Assembly (NCBI RefSeq): GCF_020442045.1 | Contig: NZ_JAGRLA010000024.1 | Span: forward strand, 1 to 42,457 | From: Bauldia sp. | GTDB lineage: Bacteria > Pseudomonadota > Alphaproteobacteria > Rhizobiales > Kaistiaceae | Direction: 5' to 3' | DNA length: 42,457 bases | Shown: positions 1 through 8,901 of the stretch, in pieces | Position numbering within the stretch: the stretch's first letter is position 1 | Layout: every line of letters starts with the position of its first letter | Translations under genes and position numbers: made by a program | Notes under the pieces: generated by a model | What the model was told of the DNA's origin: nothing | Databases searched by the model: none | Seen by the model: only the letters and a program-made list of their open reading frames with translations

Positions 1-81
1 GAGGAGCTGCTCGGCCATTGCTACGGCGCGGGCGCGCCGCGCGATGCTCCCGGCACCTCCGGGCGGGAGGCGAGACAGTGA
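1..81 (+). CDS. Sugar ABC transporter ATP-binding protein, C-terminal end (partial)
   Basis: Frame 1 is open from the left edge to a TGA at 79-81 and encodes 26 residues beginning EELLGHCYG. The EELL-HCYG pattern is typical of the extreme C-terminus of ribose-type (RbsA-like) sugar ABC ATPases. The stop overlaps the GTG start of the next gene (GTGA, 78-81), the usual sign of translational coupling, and that gene is an RbsC-type permease. The assignment rests on a short tail plus the neighbour, so it is an inference; the catalytic domains lie outside the window. Confidence 0.6.
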   Translation, partial: EELLGHCYGAGAPRDAPGTSGREARQ

Positions 82-1040
82 CCGGATTGCTGCGCCGCTA
101 CGGGACGCTGATCGGCTTCGCGGCGATTATCGTCTTCTTCTCGATCAGCCTGCCGGACACATTCCTGACGGGCCGCAACTGGCTGAATATCAGCCAGCAG
201 GTGAGCATGCTGACGGTGGTCGCCGCCGCGATGACCATCGTCATGGTGATGGGCGATTTCGACCTCAGCGTCGGGTCGATGGCAAGCCTCGCCGGGGTGG
301 TCGCCGCCGTGCTCTTCACCTTCGGCTATTCGGTCCCGTCGGCGGTCGCCCTGGCGCTGCTGGTCGGGCTTGCCGGCGGGGCGATCAACGGCGTCCTGGT
401 CAGCCTGTTCGGCATCCTGCCATTCATCGCGACGCTGGCGACGCTGACCGTCTTCTCCGGCGCCGCCTTCCTGGTCTCAGGCGGCAAGACGATCTTCGGG
501 CGGGACATCCCGCAGGCCTTTTCCGGATTCGCCCGCGAGGGCCTGCCGCTCGGCACGATCGGCGACCAGACGCTCAGCCTTCCCTACCTGACCATTGTCG
601 CGATCGTCGTCGTGGTGCTGGTCTGGGTGCTGCTCGAGCAGACGACGTTCGGGCGCAGGCTCTATGCCATCGGCGGAAACCGGGAAGCGGCGCGGCTTGC
701 CGGGGTGCGGGTCAGGCGGCTCCGCCTGATCGCCTTCGCGCTGACCGGCTTCGGCGCGGCGGCGGCCGGGCTGATGTATGCGAGCCGGGTCGCCTCGGCC
801 AACCCGACGCAAGGATCCGGGCTGATGCTGAACGCCATCGCCGCCGTCTTCCTCGGGATGACGATGAGCGAAGAGGGCGAGCCGCGCGTCCATGCGACGC
901 TGATCGGGGTGCTGATCCTCGGGGTCCTCGACAACGGCCTGACCCAGATGAGCGTCGACAGCTACGTCCGCGACATCCTCGTCGGGGTGATCATTATCGC
1001 GGCGGTCGCCTCAAGCTCCCTGTGGAAGCGATTTCGATGA
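78..1040 (+). CDS. Ribose/sugar ABC transporter permease (RbsC/BPD_transp_2 family)
   Basis: This 320-residue, very hydrophobic protein has the many membrane helices of an RbsC-type inner-membrane permease. Family marks are GDFDLSVGS after the third helix, FIATLATL, and the cytoplasmic loop TTFGRRLYAIGGNREAARLAG that contacts the ATPase. The start is the GTG at 78, preceded by GGGAGGCGAG and overlapping the previous stop; an in-frame TTG at 18 would lie inside the upstream ATPase and is rejected. It should pair with the ATPase whose end is at 1-81. No binding-protein gene follows, so that gene must lie to the left. The substrate cannot be told from the sequence. Confidence 0.9.
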   Translation: MTGLLRRYGTLIGFAAIIVFFSISLPDTFLTGRNWLNISQQVSMLTVVAAAMTIVMVMGDFDLSVGSMASLAGVVAAVLFTFGYSVPSAVALALLVGLAGGAINGVLVSLFGILPFIATLATLTVFSGAAFLVSGGKTIFGRDIPQAFSGFAREGLPLGTIGDQTLSLPYLTIVAIVVVVLVWVLLEQTTFGRRLYAIGGNREAARLAGVRVRRLRLIAFALTGFGAAAAGLMYASRVASANPTQGSGLMLNAIAAVFLGMTMSEEGEPRVHATLIGVLILGVLDNGLTQMSVDSYVRDILVGVIIIAAVASSSLWKRFR

Positions 1041-1100
1041 GGTGCTAGGGCTTGGCGCGGGGGGCGGTCTTTCCATGGCGGATTCGCCGGAGACAGCTCG

Positions 1101-2561
1101 ATGAAAGTGCCAGTCGCGACGTTCTTCACAGGCTTCCTGCTGCTTGCCGGCGCGGCGATCGCCGAGGACCAGCCGGCCGCGCAGTCGACGCCTGTCGCGC
1201 CAAAGACCGATACCGCGCCGATCACGGCCGCCGGCTTCGCCCTCGACGATGTCGGCTTTTTCGTCGTCGACCTCAAGGATGGCCGCGTCGTTGCGGAGCA
1301 TAATGCCGACCGGCCGTTCATACCGGCTTCGGTGGCGAAGATCGCCACGATCGCGGCCGCCCTGACCATCCTCGGCGGAGATCACACCTTCACCACCACC
1401 CTGCTCGCCGACGGCGCGGTCAAGGACGGGGTGCTTTCCGGATCGCTGATCCTCAAGGGCGGCGGCGACCCCTTCCTCACCGGCGACGACCTCCAGGCGA
1501 TGGCGAAGGACCTGGCCGCGGCCGGTATCAAGCGGGTCGACGGGACCTTCCTCTACGACGCGACCAGCGCGATCGAGGTTCCGCAGATCAACGCCATGCA
1601 GCCGGAGGCGGCGGGCTACAACACCGGCGTCAGTGCACTTTCCGTCAACTTCAACCGGGTGCGGGTCAACTGGCAGAGGAGCGCGAAAGCCGCCTCGGCC
1701 ATCGCCGCGGCCGTCAGTGAACACGTGACGCAGCCGGTCGACGCGATCGGCCTGGCCTTCGCCGAAGAGGATGCGGCCGGACCCTATGTCCGCGCCGGAA
1801 TCGCGTCCGAGGACCGCTGGCTCCTGTCGCCCGACCTCGCCGCCAAGGGCCAGGACTGGCTGCCGGTGGGCAACCCGTCGCTGGTCACGGCGGAGGTGTT
1901 CCGGGCCCTGGCGGCGGCGCAGGGGGTCGATCTGCCCGCTCCGACTCCGGGACCAGCGCCGGAGGGTGCCCGTCAGGTGACGCAGCATGACAGCATTCCG
2001 CTCACCAACATCGCTCGCGCGGTGCTGCGCTATTCGAACAACCTGTCGGCGGAACTGATCGGCCTCGCCGCGAGCCGTGCGCTGACCGGCCGCAGCCTGT
2101 CGCTTGCCGATTCGGCCTCTGCGCTGGCGGCGTGGTGGAAGCTGCGCCTGGCCGATGCCGACTGGAGCGGGATGGTGCTGGCGAACCATTCCGGCCTTTC
2201 CTCGGATTCGCGAACGACGCCGCGCCAGATCGTGACGATGCTCGAGGAGGCTGCGACCTCGGCCGGCGGCGCCGATTTTCACGAATTGCTGAAGCATATC
2301 GGCTGGAAAGGGGTGAAGGGGTCGGCCCGCGTCAAGACCGGCACGATGTCCTATGCGCGCGGGCTCGCCGGCTATATCGACACGGCGGCGGGGAACAGGC
2401 TGGCCTTCGCGATCTTCTTCAACGACATGGGGAAACGCGCCGCGCTCGACGCGGCCTTCGATCCGCGCGTCAAGGAGATCGATCCGGCATCGCGGCCGTG
2501 GCGGACGCGCGCGCTCAAGCTCGAAGAGAAATACACCACCGGCTGGGCGGAGCAGTTCTAA
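1101..2561 (+). CDS. dacB: D-alanyl-D-alanine carboxypeptidase/endopeptidase, PBP4 type (peptidase S13)
   Basis: The 486-residue exported protein trims or cleaves peptidoglycan cross-links in the periplasm. An N-terminal signal peptide ends near AIAED (residue 22). The three penicillin-binding motifs are present: S77-V-A-K80 (nucleophile and lysine), YSNN in the second half (SxN motif), and KTG in VKTGTMSYARGLAGY near residue 415. Length and motif spacing fit the S13 family, where a large insert separates SxxK from SxN. It is 60 bp downstream of the sugar permease and has its own ATG, so it is probably a separate unit. It converges on the Bat operon at 2631. Confidence 0.93.
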   Translation: MKVPVATFFTGFLLLAGAAIAEDQPAAQSTPVAPKTDTAPITAAGFALDDVGFFVVDLKDGRVVAEHNADRPFIPASVAKIATIAAALTILGGDHTFTTTLLADGAVKDGVLSGSLILKGGGDPFLTGDDLQAMAKDLAAAGIKRVDGTFLYDATSAIEVPQINAMQPEAAGYNTGVSALSVNFNRVRVNWQRSAKAASAIAAAVSEHVTQPVDAIGLAFAEEDAAGPYVRAGIASEDRWLLSPDLAAKGQDWLPVGNPSLVTAEVFRALAAAQGVDLPAPTPGPAPEGARQVTQHDSIPLTNIARAVLRYSNNLSAELIGLAASRALTGRSLSLADSASALAAWWKLRLADADWSGMVLANHSGLSSDSRTTPRQIVTMLEEAATSAGGADFHELLKHIGWKGVKGSARVKTGTMSYARGLAGYIDTAAGNRLAFAIFFNDMGKRAALDAAFDPRVKEIDPASRPWRTRALKLEEKYTTGWAEQF

Positions 2562-2630
2562 GCCGCGCGACCTGGCTCATCGCGTCACGAGGAGGCCGTA
2601 GCGGCAGCGCTGGGGGGCTTTATGCCGCGA

Positions 2631-3905
2631 TCACGATCCCGGTGAAGCCGGATTGAGCGGCGGCAGTGCCGTCGCTTCGGCCGCCTCTTCGCGGCTTGCG
2701 CTCCGCGCCTGGGGAAGCGCCTCGGCCAGGGCCTTCCAGGCGGACGCCGGGTCTGCGGTCCGGTCCGTCCCGTATCGGGCGGCGCCGAGACCGGTGAGCG
2801 CCTTCACCAGAGCCGGATGCCGGCGAGGATCGGAACCAGCGACTTTTCGCGCCCATCCATCGAGTGCCGGATAGAGGGCGCCATAATCGCGACGGGCGAT
2901 CACCTGACGCAGGACGGCATAGGCCCGCCTTTCGGATGCCAGCCAGGCCTCGCGGCGCTGCCGCACGAAATGCGCAAGAGGTGGCATCAGGCGGCGGGCC
3001 AGCCACACGACGATCGCCAGCGCGACCGCGGCCGCGAAGCCGACCGTCAACAGCGCGCGCCAGTCGCGCGGTTGCGTGCTTCGCGCGGGCGGTCCGTCGA
3101 CGGTTACCGGGAATCCCTCGACCGACGCCGTTTCCACGGCGCCGGATCTCAGATTGTACCAGGCAAGCGACACCGGCGGCGCTTCGCCAAGTCCGCCACC
3201 CTCCGCGACCAACGTGACCCGCTCGGTCCGGCTGCCGCTGACCACCCCGCGATTGTCCGATTCCACCATTGCCGGTTCCGCCGGATAGGCGGCGATGCCG
3301 TCGATGGCGATGCCCGGCAGCAGCTTCGGCAGGAACATCGGCGAAACGCCCTGGACCTTCGCGGTGACGGTGCGAATCACGCTGTCGCCCGGCTTCATGC
3401 CCTCGGGCATTCCCTCGATTTCCTGAGTCAGCTCGAGGTGGTCCGCGGCGATGAACGGATCGAGGGTCTCGGCGCCTTCCGGGATCACGCCGGCGAACCT
3501 GATCGGCTCCGTCCGAAGGGTGGCCTGCACAGGCTTGCTCGTTTCCGGATCGGCATAGGTGACGATGACGTCCTGCGCCGGGAGGACGAAATCGCCGGGG
3601 ATCATGGGCGAGATCCGGTAGCGTCTCGTCACGCCAGACCATGTCTCGCCGTCGATGCGCTTGCTTGTCGGGCCGGTCGACCCTTCCGGCAGGCGGATGA
3701 GGAGATTCGGCGTCTCGAAACTCGGCCAGACCGGCGGCTTCGGCATGAAGGTCGGCACCAGGACCGTGAGGCGAAGGCTGAGCATCTCGCCGGGGATCGC
3801 CTCGGTCTGCTCGAAGGTCACCTCGAGGATCGGAGCGTTGGCCTGTTGCGCCGCCGCGGGGGACGCGAACAGCAGCACGAGCAGGAAGAGGACGACCGGT
3901 CTCAT
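2631..3905 (-). CDS. batD: BatD-like protein, last gene of the MoxR/Bat operon
   Basis: A 424-residue protein with a signal peptide (MRPVVLFLLVLLFASPAAAQ), a long beta-rich periplasmic region, one membrane helix near residue 300 (VGFAAAVALAIVVWLARR), and a charged cytoplasmic tail. This architecture, with the PG-D-V-P-Q-type segment and position after two vWA genes, matches the BatD (oxygen tolerance) family. The ATG at 3905 overlaps the stop of the preceding gene (ATGA). A longer in-frame reading upstream is only the shadow of that gene. Bat proteins are thought to act in envelope stress tolerance; the molecular role is not settled. Confidence 0.85.
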   Translation of the reverse strand: MRPVVLFLLVLLFASPAAAQQANAPILEVTFEQTEAIPGEMLSLRLTVLVPTFMPKPPVWPSFETPNLLIRLPEGSTGPTSKRIDGETWSGVTRRYRISPMIPGDFVLPAQDVIVTYADPETSKPVQATLRTEPIRFAGVIPEGAETLDPFIAADHLELTQEIEGMPEGMKPGDSVIRTVTAKVQGVSPMFLPKLLPGIAIDGIAAYPAEPAMVESDNRGVVSGSRTERVTLVAEGGGLGEAPPVSLAWYNLRSGAVETASVEGFPVTVDGPPARSTQPRDWRALLTVGFAAAVALAIVVWLARRLMPPLAHFVRQRREAWLASERRAYAVLRQVIARRDYGALYPALDGWARKVAGSDPRRHPALVKALTGLGAARYGTDRTADPASAWKALAEALPQARSASREEAAEATALPPLNPASPGS

Positions 3906-5437
3906 TGCGGCGACTCCGGCGTGCCCCGTCGGGCAGCTTCGATCGCGAAGCGGTAGCGCAGGAAGTCGCCGGTCCGGGTATCGACGGTATTCATCCACTG
4001 CTCGGCGGTCATCAGTCCGAGGCTCTCTTCCTTCGGCGCTTCGATCCGGGTCTCGGCACCGCGATTCGCCTCGTTGTCGAAGACGATCTCGTCGGCGCCA
4101 ATGCCGGCCGCCTCGCCGGTATCCTCCTGTTCCCGGACCCGTTCGACGTGCTCGACGATTTCGCGTGCAACCTCGAGATTGGCGGCGGCACCCGGATAAT
4201 CCGGATCGCGTGCGAGCGCGGTCTCGAAAGCGCGGACGCCATCGCGATAGCGGCGCGACTTGATGTAGGCCATGCCCTGGACGAAGGCTGCTTCGGCGGT
4301 CTCCACGCGTTCCAGGACCTCCGTGGCCTTTTCGTACTGCCCGTCGCGATAGAGCGCGTAGCCGCGCCACATGGGATCGACGAAAAGCTCGGCGGCCCGG
4401 CCGAAGTCCCTTCGATCATACGCGCGCTGGCCCTGCTGGTCCGGGGTGAAGAACCAGTCGGCAATTCCATCGGCACGGGCGGCGTCCGGAGCCTGTGAGC
4501 CGACGACAACAGCGACGAGGACCGCCCAGCGCATCGTCCAGCCGCGCCGGAACCAGAGAAGGAGCAACAGGGCCGCCGGCCAGGCGAGCCAGTAGCCGCG
4601 ATCCTGCCAGGGCTGGTCGGAATTCTCCAGCATCGCCTGGCGGTAGGCCGCGTTGAGCTGGCGATCAAGCTGACGCATATCGGCATCGTCGGGCGTGACC
4701 GGAACGACGGGCGCGGATAGCTGATCGAGCCCGCGGTCGCGCTTTCCCTCGGGCAGCATCGACAGGACGGCGAGCGGCACCGGCGCATCGTCGAGCGCGC
4801 CGACGTCGGCCGGATCGAGGGAGTCGGCGACGAACAGAACGCCGCCCGGTGCATCTTCCTGCGCAAGCAGGCCGGTGGAGAGCCGCAGGGCGTCGCTCGC
4901 CTGCTCGCCCTCGATCGGCATGATCTCGGGAGTGAGGCCTTCGAGATAAGGCGTCATGACGGACGGGTCTTCGGTCATCGGCACGACGACATGGGCGCTG
5001 CCGGCATAGGCGACGAGCGCCGTCCTGGCGCCGGCCCGCAGCTTGAGGAAGTCGCGGATCTTCTGCTTGCCGCGTTCAAGGCGCGATGGCGCGACGTCGG
5101 TTGCTTCCATCGACGGCGTCACCTTGAGGGCGACGACCACGGGCGCCGACTGCGCCACAAACGGATCAGGCATGCGCGACCAGGTCGGCCCGGCCACGCC
5201 GATCGCCAGCAGCGACAGCGCGATCATGACGCCGTCGATCGGCTGGAGCCGGCGGCCGCCCTGCCGCCCGACGACGAGCGCGGCGCGAAGATGCGGTGCC
5301 AGGCCATCGGTCGGCACGTCTCGCCGCGTCCGGGCGCGTCGGACGACCCACCAGAGCATCGCGATGACCGGCAACAACAGCAGCCAGAGCGGCCGGATGA
5401 AGTGAAAGGCATCGACGAAGACGGTCAGCCCGCTCAT
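3902..5437 (-). CDS. batB: BatB-like von Willebrand A protein with TPR tail
   Basis: A 511-residue membrane protein: two N-terminal helices (about 14-31 and 68-83), a vWA domain (about 95-260), two more helices (about 285-320), then a TPR region (about 340-430) and a charged C-terminus. It combines features of BatB (vWA) and BatC (TPR). Oddity: the MIDAS metal site, normally DxSxS, reads K105-V-T107-P-S109, so the first metal-binding aspartate is a lysine. The BatA neighbour keeps an intact site. Start and stop overlap both neighbours (ATGA each side). The protein probably forms an inner-membrane complex with BatA and BatD under MoxR control. Confidence 0.85.
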   Translation of the reverse strand: MSGLTVFVDAFHFIRPLWLLLLPVIAMLWWVVRRARTRRDVPTDGLAPHLRAALVVGRQGGRRLQPIDGVMIALSLLAIGVAGPTWSRMPDPFVAQSAPVVVALKVTPSMEATDVAPSRLERGKQKIRDFLKLRAGARTALVAYAGSAHVVVPMTEDPSVMTPYLEGLTPEIMPIEGEQASDALRLSTGLLAQEDAPGGVLFVADSLDPADVGALDDAPVPLAVLSMLPEGKRDRGLDQLSAPVVPVTPDDADMRQLDRQLNAAYRQAMLENSDQPWQDRGYWLAWPAALLLLLWFRRGWTMRWAVLVAVVVGSQAPDAARADGIADWFFTPDQQGQRAYDRRDFGRAAELFVDPMWRGYALYRDGQYEKATEVLERVETAEAAFVQGMAYIKSRRYRDGVRAFETALARDPDYPGAAANLEVAREIVEHVERVREQEDTGEAAGIGADEIVFDNEANRGAETRIEAPKEESLGLMTAEQWMNTVDTRTGDFLRYRFAIEAARRGTPESPQ

Positions 5438-6417
5438 GCCACGGCCCTCGGGCGCGCGCCGCCATAGAGGATAACCACGACGCCCAGGCCGATCAGCAAT
5501 GCGACGGCCAGCGGGATATATGCGAGCGATTGCCGCGGTCGGAAGGACAAGGTCTCCACCTCCCGCGGCGCAAGCTCGTCGATCCGTTCATAGACGGTGT
5601 TGAGACCCGCCTCGTCGTCGGCGAAGAAGTATTCACCGCCGGTTCTTGCGGCGATGTCCCGCAAGGTCGCGACATCGACCCGGTCTTCGCCGGTCGCGTC
5701 GGGGTCGCCGACGCCGATCGTGTAGATCTCCACGTCCTCGCCGGCCGCGATCTCGGCCGCGTTGACCGGGCTCATCCGGCTCGCGGTATCGCCGCCGTCG
5801 GAGAGCAGGATGAGCAGGCGCTGCTCGACGTCGCTCGCCTCGAAGGTGCGGATGGAGAGGCCGATCGCGTCGCCGAGCGCGGTATGCGGGCCGGCCATGC
5901 CGACTTCGGTCCGGTCGAGCAGTTCGAGGATCGTATCGAGGTCTTCGGTCAGCGGCGCCTGGACATAGGCTTTCGATCCGAAGACGATCAGCGCCATGCG
6001 CTCGCCCTGGCGGCCCTCGATGAAGGTCCGGACCACATCCCGGACCACCGCCAGGCGCTGCTTCCTTTCGCCGTCCGGCGTTTCGAAATCGCGCTTGTCC
6101 ATCGAGCCGGAAATGTCGATGGCGAGCACGATGTCGCGGGCGGCCCTGGTGATTTCCACCGGCTCGCCGACACGCTCGGGCTGCGCCAGCGCCAGCACGG
6201 CGAGGCACCAGCACGCGATCGCCGCGATCATCTGGAGGCGTGTCCGCGACAGGACCACCGCGCCGGCGCGTGCCTCGGTTCCGGCGGCCGTCACGATATG
6301 CCGGAAGAACGGGAAGCGCAGCGCCGGAACCTGCTCGCGATGCGGTGGCGCGAAGCGCCAGACGAGCAGCGGCAGCGGCAGGAGCAGGAGCGCCCATGGG
6401 AAACCGAGCGAGATCAC
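5434..6417 (-). CDS. batA: BatA-like von Willebrand A membrane protein
   Basis: A 327-residue protein with N-terminal membrane helices (about 5-21 and 60-80), a vWA domain, and a C-terminal helix (YIPLAVALLIGLGVVVILYG). The MIDAS motif D101-I-S103-G-S105 is complete, and LLSDGGDT provides the later conserved aspartate. The start is the GTG at 6417, overlapping the stop of the DUF4381 gene (GTGA); the longer frame upstream has no support. It belongs to the aerotolerance (Bat) operon, where the vWA domain is believed to be the partner of the MoxR AAA+ ATPase. Confidence 0.88.
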   Translation of the reverse strand: MISLGFPWALLLLPLPLLVWRFAPPHREQVPALRFPFFRHIVTAAGTEARAGAVVLSRTRLQMIAAIACWCLAVLALAQPERVGEPVEITRAARDIVLAIDISGSMDKRDFETPDGERKQRLAVVRDVVRTFIEGRQGERMALIVFGSKAYVQAPLTEDLDTILELLDRTEVGMAGPHTALGDAIGLSIRTFEASDVEQRLLILLSDGGDTASRMSPVNAAEIAAGEDVEIYTIGVGDPDATGEDRVDVATLRDIAARTGGEYFFADDEAGLNTVYERIDELAPREVETLSFRPRQSLAYIPLAVALLIGLGVVVILYGGARPRAVA

Positions 6418-6905
6418 GGGCGCGCCCCGGTCGCCGTGACGCGATGATCGCGGACCCAGCGGGCGGCGAGGTCGCCGAGGCCCGGCGCGGAAGGCGTTGC
6501 CTCGGGCCGGAAGGGCGCGGTCGCCAGGGCCGCGCCGGGTCCATCCGTGAACCCTGATCTCCCGCCGGTCCTGTCGAGGAATGCCAGCCAGTCCCCGCCG
6601 GCCAGGTCGGCAACCTCGTCGCGCGGCCAGGCGGCCAGCGCGGTGCGTCGCAGTATCGGGGCGATCGCAGCCGGATCGTCGCCGGCCCCGGCAAGCTCCG
6701 CCAGCGCCGCCCGGCGATAGGCATTGGCGCGCCAGCGGCGAATGCCGCGCCATGCCAGCCAGACCAGGGCGAGCACCAGGGCAGCCGCGAGGACGACCCA
6801 TCCCGCCGTTTCGGGTGTCATCGGCACGGACGCCGGTGCGTCGGGTTCGGCGAGCTTGTCGATCAGGTCGACGAGCGTGACGGGCGCGGCGTCTTCTCCG
6901 TTCAT
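6414..6905 (-). CDS. DUF4381 domain protein
   Basis: A 163-residue protein with one membrane helix (about 35-53, WVVLAAALVLALVWLAW) followed by a cytoplasmic helical domain containing RRAALAELA and LRRTALAAWPRDEVADLAGGDWLAFLD. This is the signature layout of DUF4381 proteins, which almost always lie between DUF58 and vWA genes in MoxR operons. Both ends overlap neighbours by 4 nt. The function is unknown; membership of a membrane-bound MoxR/vWA complex is inferred from context. Confidence 0.85.
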   Translation of the reverse strand: MNGEDAAPVTLVDLIDKLAEPDAPASVPMTPETAGWVVLAAALVLALVWLAWRGIRRWRANAYRRAALAELAGAGDDPAAIAPILRRTALAAWPRDEVADLAGGDWLAFLDRTGGRSGFTDGPGAALATAPFRPEATPSAPGLGDLAARWVRDHRVTATGARP

Positions 6906-7882
6906 CCCGGACCGAGCCCCATGAGGCGCCGAAGCTGCGGCAGCGTTTCCTCGGCGGAGGACAGGGGCAGGACCGGTACGCCGAGGGTGCGCTGCCAGTC
7001 CAGTATCTCGGCGAGGCGGCCACGCGCCATGTCGCGCAAGTTCCTGTGTTGCGTCGTGTCCCCCGTGTCGACTTCCGCCTGAAGCTCGCCGTCGGACACG
7101 ATCAGCCGCAGCCCCTCGGGAAAGTCTTCCGCAAATGGGTCGGAAACGAGGACGAGGACGAGATCATTGTGCCGGGAGAGCCCCGAGACCAGGCGATGGG
7201 TCTCGTCGTCCACCTGGTCGAAATCGCTGAGGACGATGATCAGGTGGTTGCGCGGCGCGATGCGGGCGACGGCGCGCAATACCCGGGTCAGCGAAATCGG
7301 CGGAACATTCGGCGCGTCGGCGCGCAGGGTTCCATTCGCGTCGGCCAGAGCGGTCAGGAACCGGTTCAATGTCGCCCGGCTTCGTTCGGGCCGTATCTCG
7401 GCGATCTGCTCGTCGCCAAAGACGATGCCGCCGACCCGGTCGCCCTGGTCGAGAATCCGGAACGCCGCCAGCGCCGCGGCCTCGGCGGCGGTCACGCTCT
7501 TCATGTTGAGCACCGAGCCGAAGAACATGGACATGCGCTGATCGACGACGATGAGGGCCGGGCGGTCGCGCTCCTCGGTCATCACGCGGACGTGCGGCGT
7601 TCCGGTGCGGGCGGTCACCTTCCAGTCGATGGTGCGGACGTCGTCGCCCGGCAGGTAGTCGCGCAGCTCCTCGAAATTGAGCCCGCGTCCGCGCAAGCGC
7701 GAGGCATGGCGTCCGTTGAGCACCGACCGCGCCGGCTGGCGTGGCAGGAAGGTCAGGCCGCGCGCCCGGCCTTCGAGGCCGCGCAGGTGGTCGAGGGTAA
7801 CGCGGACCCGCGGGTCATCCCCCTCCTCCAGCCCGGCCCGAGGGAGCGTGCCCGTCCTGATCCGTGCAGCGCGATCGCGCAC
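6902..7882 (-). CDS. DUF58 domain protein
   Basis: A 326-residue soluble protein. The family core GRGLNFEELRDYLPGDDVR...IDWKVTARTG lies at about residues 66-94, followed by a vWA-like fold with VVDQRMSMFFGS in place of a classical MIDAS. The start chosen is the GTG at 7882, because AAGGAGG sits 4 nt upstream, immediately after the MoxR stop. The long frame running further upstream is only read-through of moxR in another frame. In MoxR operons DUF58 proteins are candidate substrates or partners of the AAA+ ATPase; no enzymatic activity is established. Confidence 0.88.
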   Translation of the reverse strand: MRDRAARIRTGTLPRAGLEEGDDPRVRVTLDHLRGLEGRARGLTFLPRQPARSVLNGRHASRLRGRGLNFEELRDYLPGDDVRTIDWKVTARTGTPHVRVMTEERDRPALIVVDQRMSMFFGSVLNMKSVTAAEAAALAAFRILDQGDRVGGIVFGDEQIAEIRPERSRATLNRFLTALADANGTLRADAPNVPPISLTRVLRAVARIAPRNHLIIVLSDFDQVDDETHRLVSGLSRHNDLVLVLVSDPFAEDFPEGLRLIVSDGELQAEVDTGDTTQHRNLRDMARGRLAEILDWQRTLGVPVLPLSSAEETLPQLRRLMGLGPG

Positions 7883-7893
7883 CTGCGCCTCCT

Positions 7894-8901
7894 TCAGGGC
7901 AAGGCCACCTGACGGATGATTTCCGACACGACCTGATCCGGGGTCACGCCTTCGCCCTGGGCTTCGTAGCTCAGGCCGAGGCGGTGCCTCATCACGTCCG
8001 GGGCGATGTGCCGTACATCCTCGGGGTCGACATAGTCGCGGCCGGACAGCCAGGCATGGGTCCTGCCGCATTTGTCGAGGGCGAGGCTCGCGCGCGGGCT
8101 GGCGCCGACCTCGATCCAGCGCTTGAGGTCGGGGCCGAACTCGGCGGGAATGCGGGTCGCGTTGACCAGGTCGGCCATGTAGCGCTCCATGGCCTCCGAG
8201 ACGTGGATGACACCGATCTCCCGCCGCGCGGCAAATACCGCTTCCTGGGGGATCGGGGCGGCCGTCTCGCGGACGGGCTTGTCGGCGGGCGCGGCGTTGG
8301 CCTCGATCTCCTCGCCACGGACGAGGCGGATGACATCGACCTCGTCCTCGACCGGCGGGTAGGTGATGTTCACATGCATCAGAAACCGGTCGAGCTGTGC
8401 TTCCGGCAGGGGATAGGTGCCTTCCTGCTCGATCGGATTCTGCGTCGCCATCACCATGAAGAGCGGCGGCATCCGGTGGGTCTTGCCGGCGACGGTGACC
8501 TGCCGTTCCTCCATGGCTTCGAGGAGCGCGGCCTGGACCTTGGCGGGGGCGCGGTTGATCTCGTCGGCCAGCACGATATTGGCGAAGATCGGTCCCGGCT
8601 CGAAGCGGAATTCGCTGCCCGTGTCGGCCTGGTAATAGACCTCGGTTCCCGTGACGTCCGAGGGCAGCAGGTCGGGCGTGAACTGGATTCGGCTGAAGTC
8701 GCTTTCGAGATTCCTTGCCAGCGCCTTGACGGCGCGGGTCTTGGCCAGCCCCGGAAGCCCCTCGATCAGCAGGTTGCCGTTGGCCAGCAGCCCGATCACC
8801 AGCCGTTCGATCACCTCGCGCTGGCCGACGATCGTTTCGCCCATCCGGTCGCGCAACGCATTGATCTGTTCGAGGCTGCCGCCTGTCGCCGCGTCGTTCA
8901 T
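7894..8901 (-). CDS. moxR: MoxR-family AAA+ ATPase
   Basis: A 335-residue ATPase with Walker A GLPGLAKT (48-55), Walker B LADEINRAP (D113, E114), sensor region MATQNPIEQEGTYPLPEAQLDRF, and the C-terminal lid motif GASPRASLALD. These are diagnostic of the MoxR family, chaperone-like ATPases that act with vWA proteins. The ATG at 8901 overlaps the PPK2 stop by 4 nt, and DUF58 follows after an 11-nt gap holding a strong ribosome binding site. All downstream partners of a MoxR-Bat system are present in order. Confidence 0.95.
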   Translation of the reverse strand: MNDAATGGSLEQINALRDRMGETIVGQREVIERLVIGLLANGNLLIEGLPGLAKTRAVKALARNLESDFSRIQFTPDLLPSDVTGTEVYYQADTGSEFRFEPGPIFANIVLADEINRAPAKVQAALLEAMEERQVTVAGKTHRMPPLFMVMATQNPIEQEGTYPLPEAQLDRFLMHVNITYPPVEDEVDVIRLVRGEEIEANAAPADKPVRETAAPIPQEAVFAARREIGVIHVSEAMERYMADLVNATRIPAEFGPDLKRWIEVGASPRASLALDKCGRTHAWLSGRDYVDPEDVRHIAPDVMRHRLGLSYEAQGEGVTPDQVVSEIIRQVALP

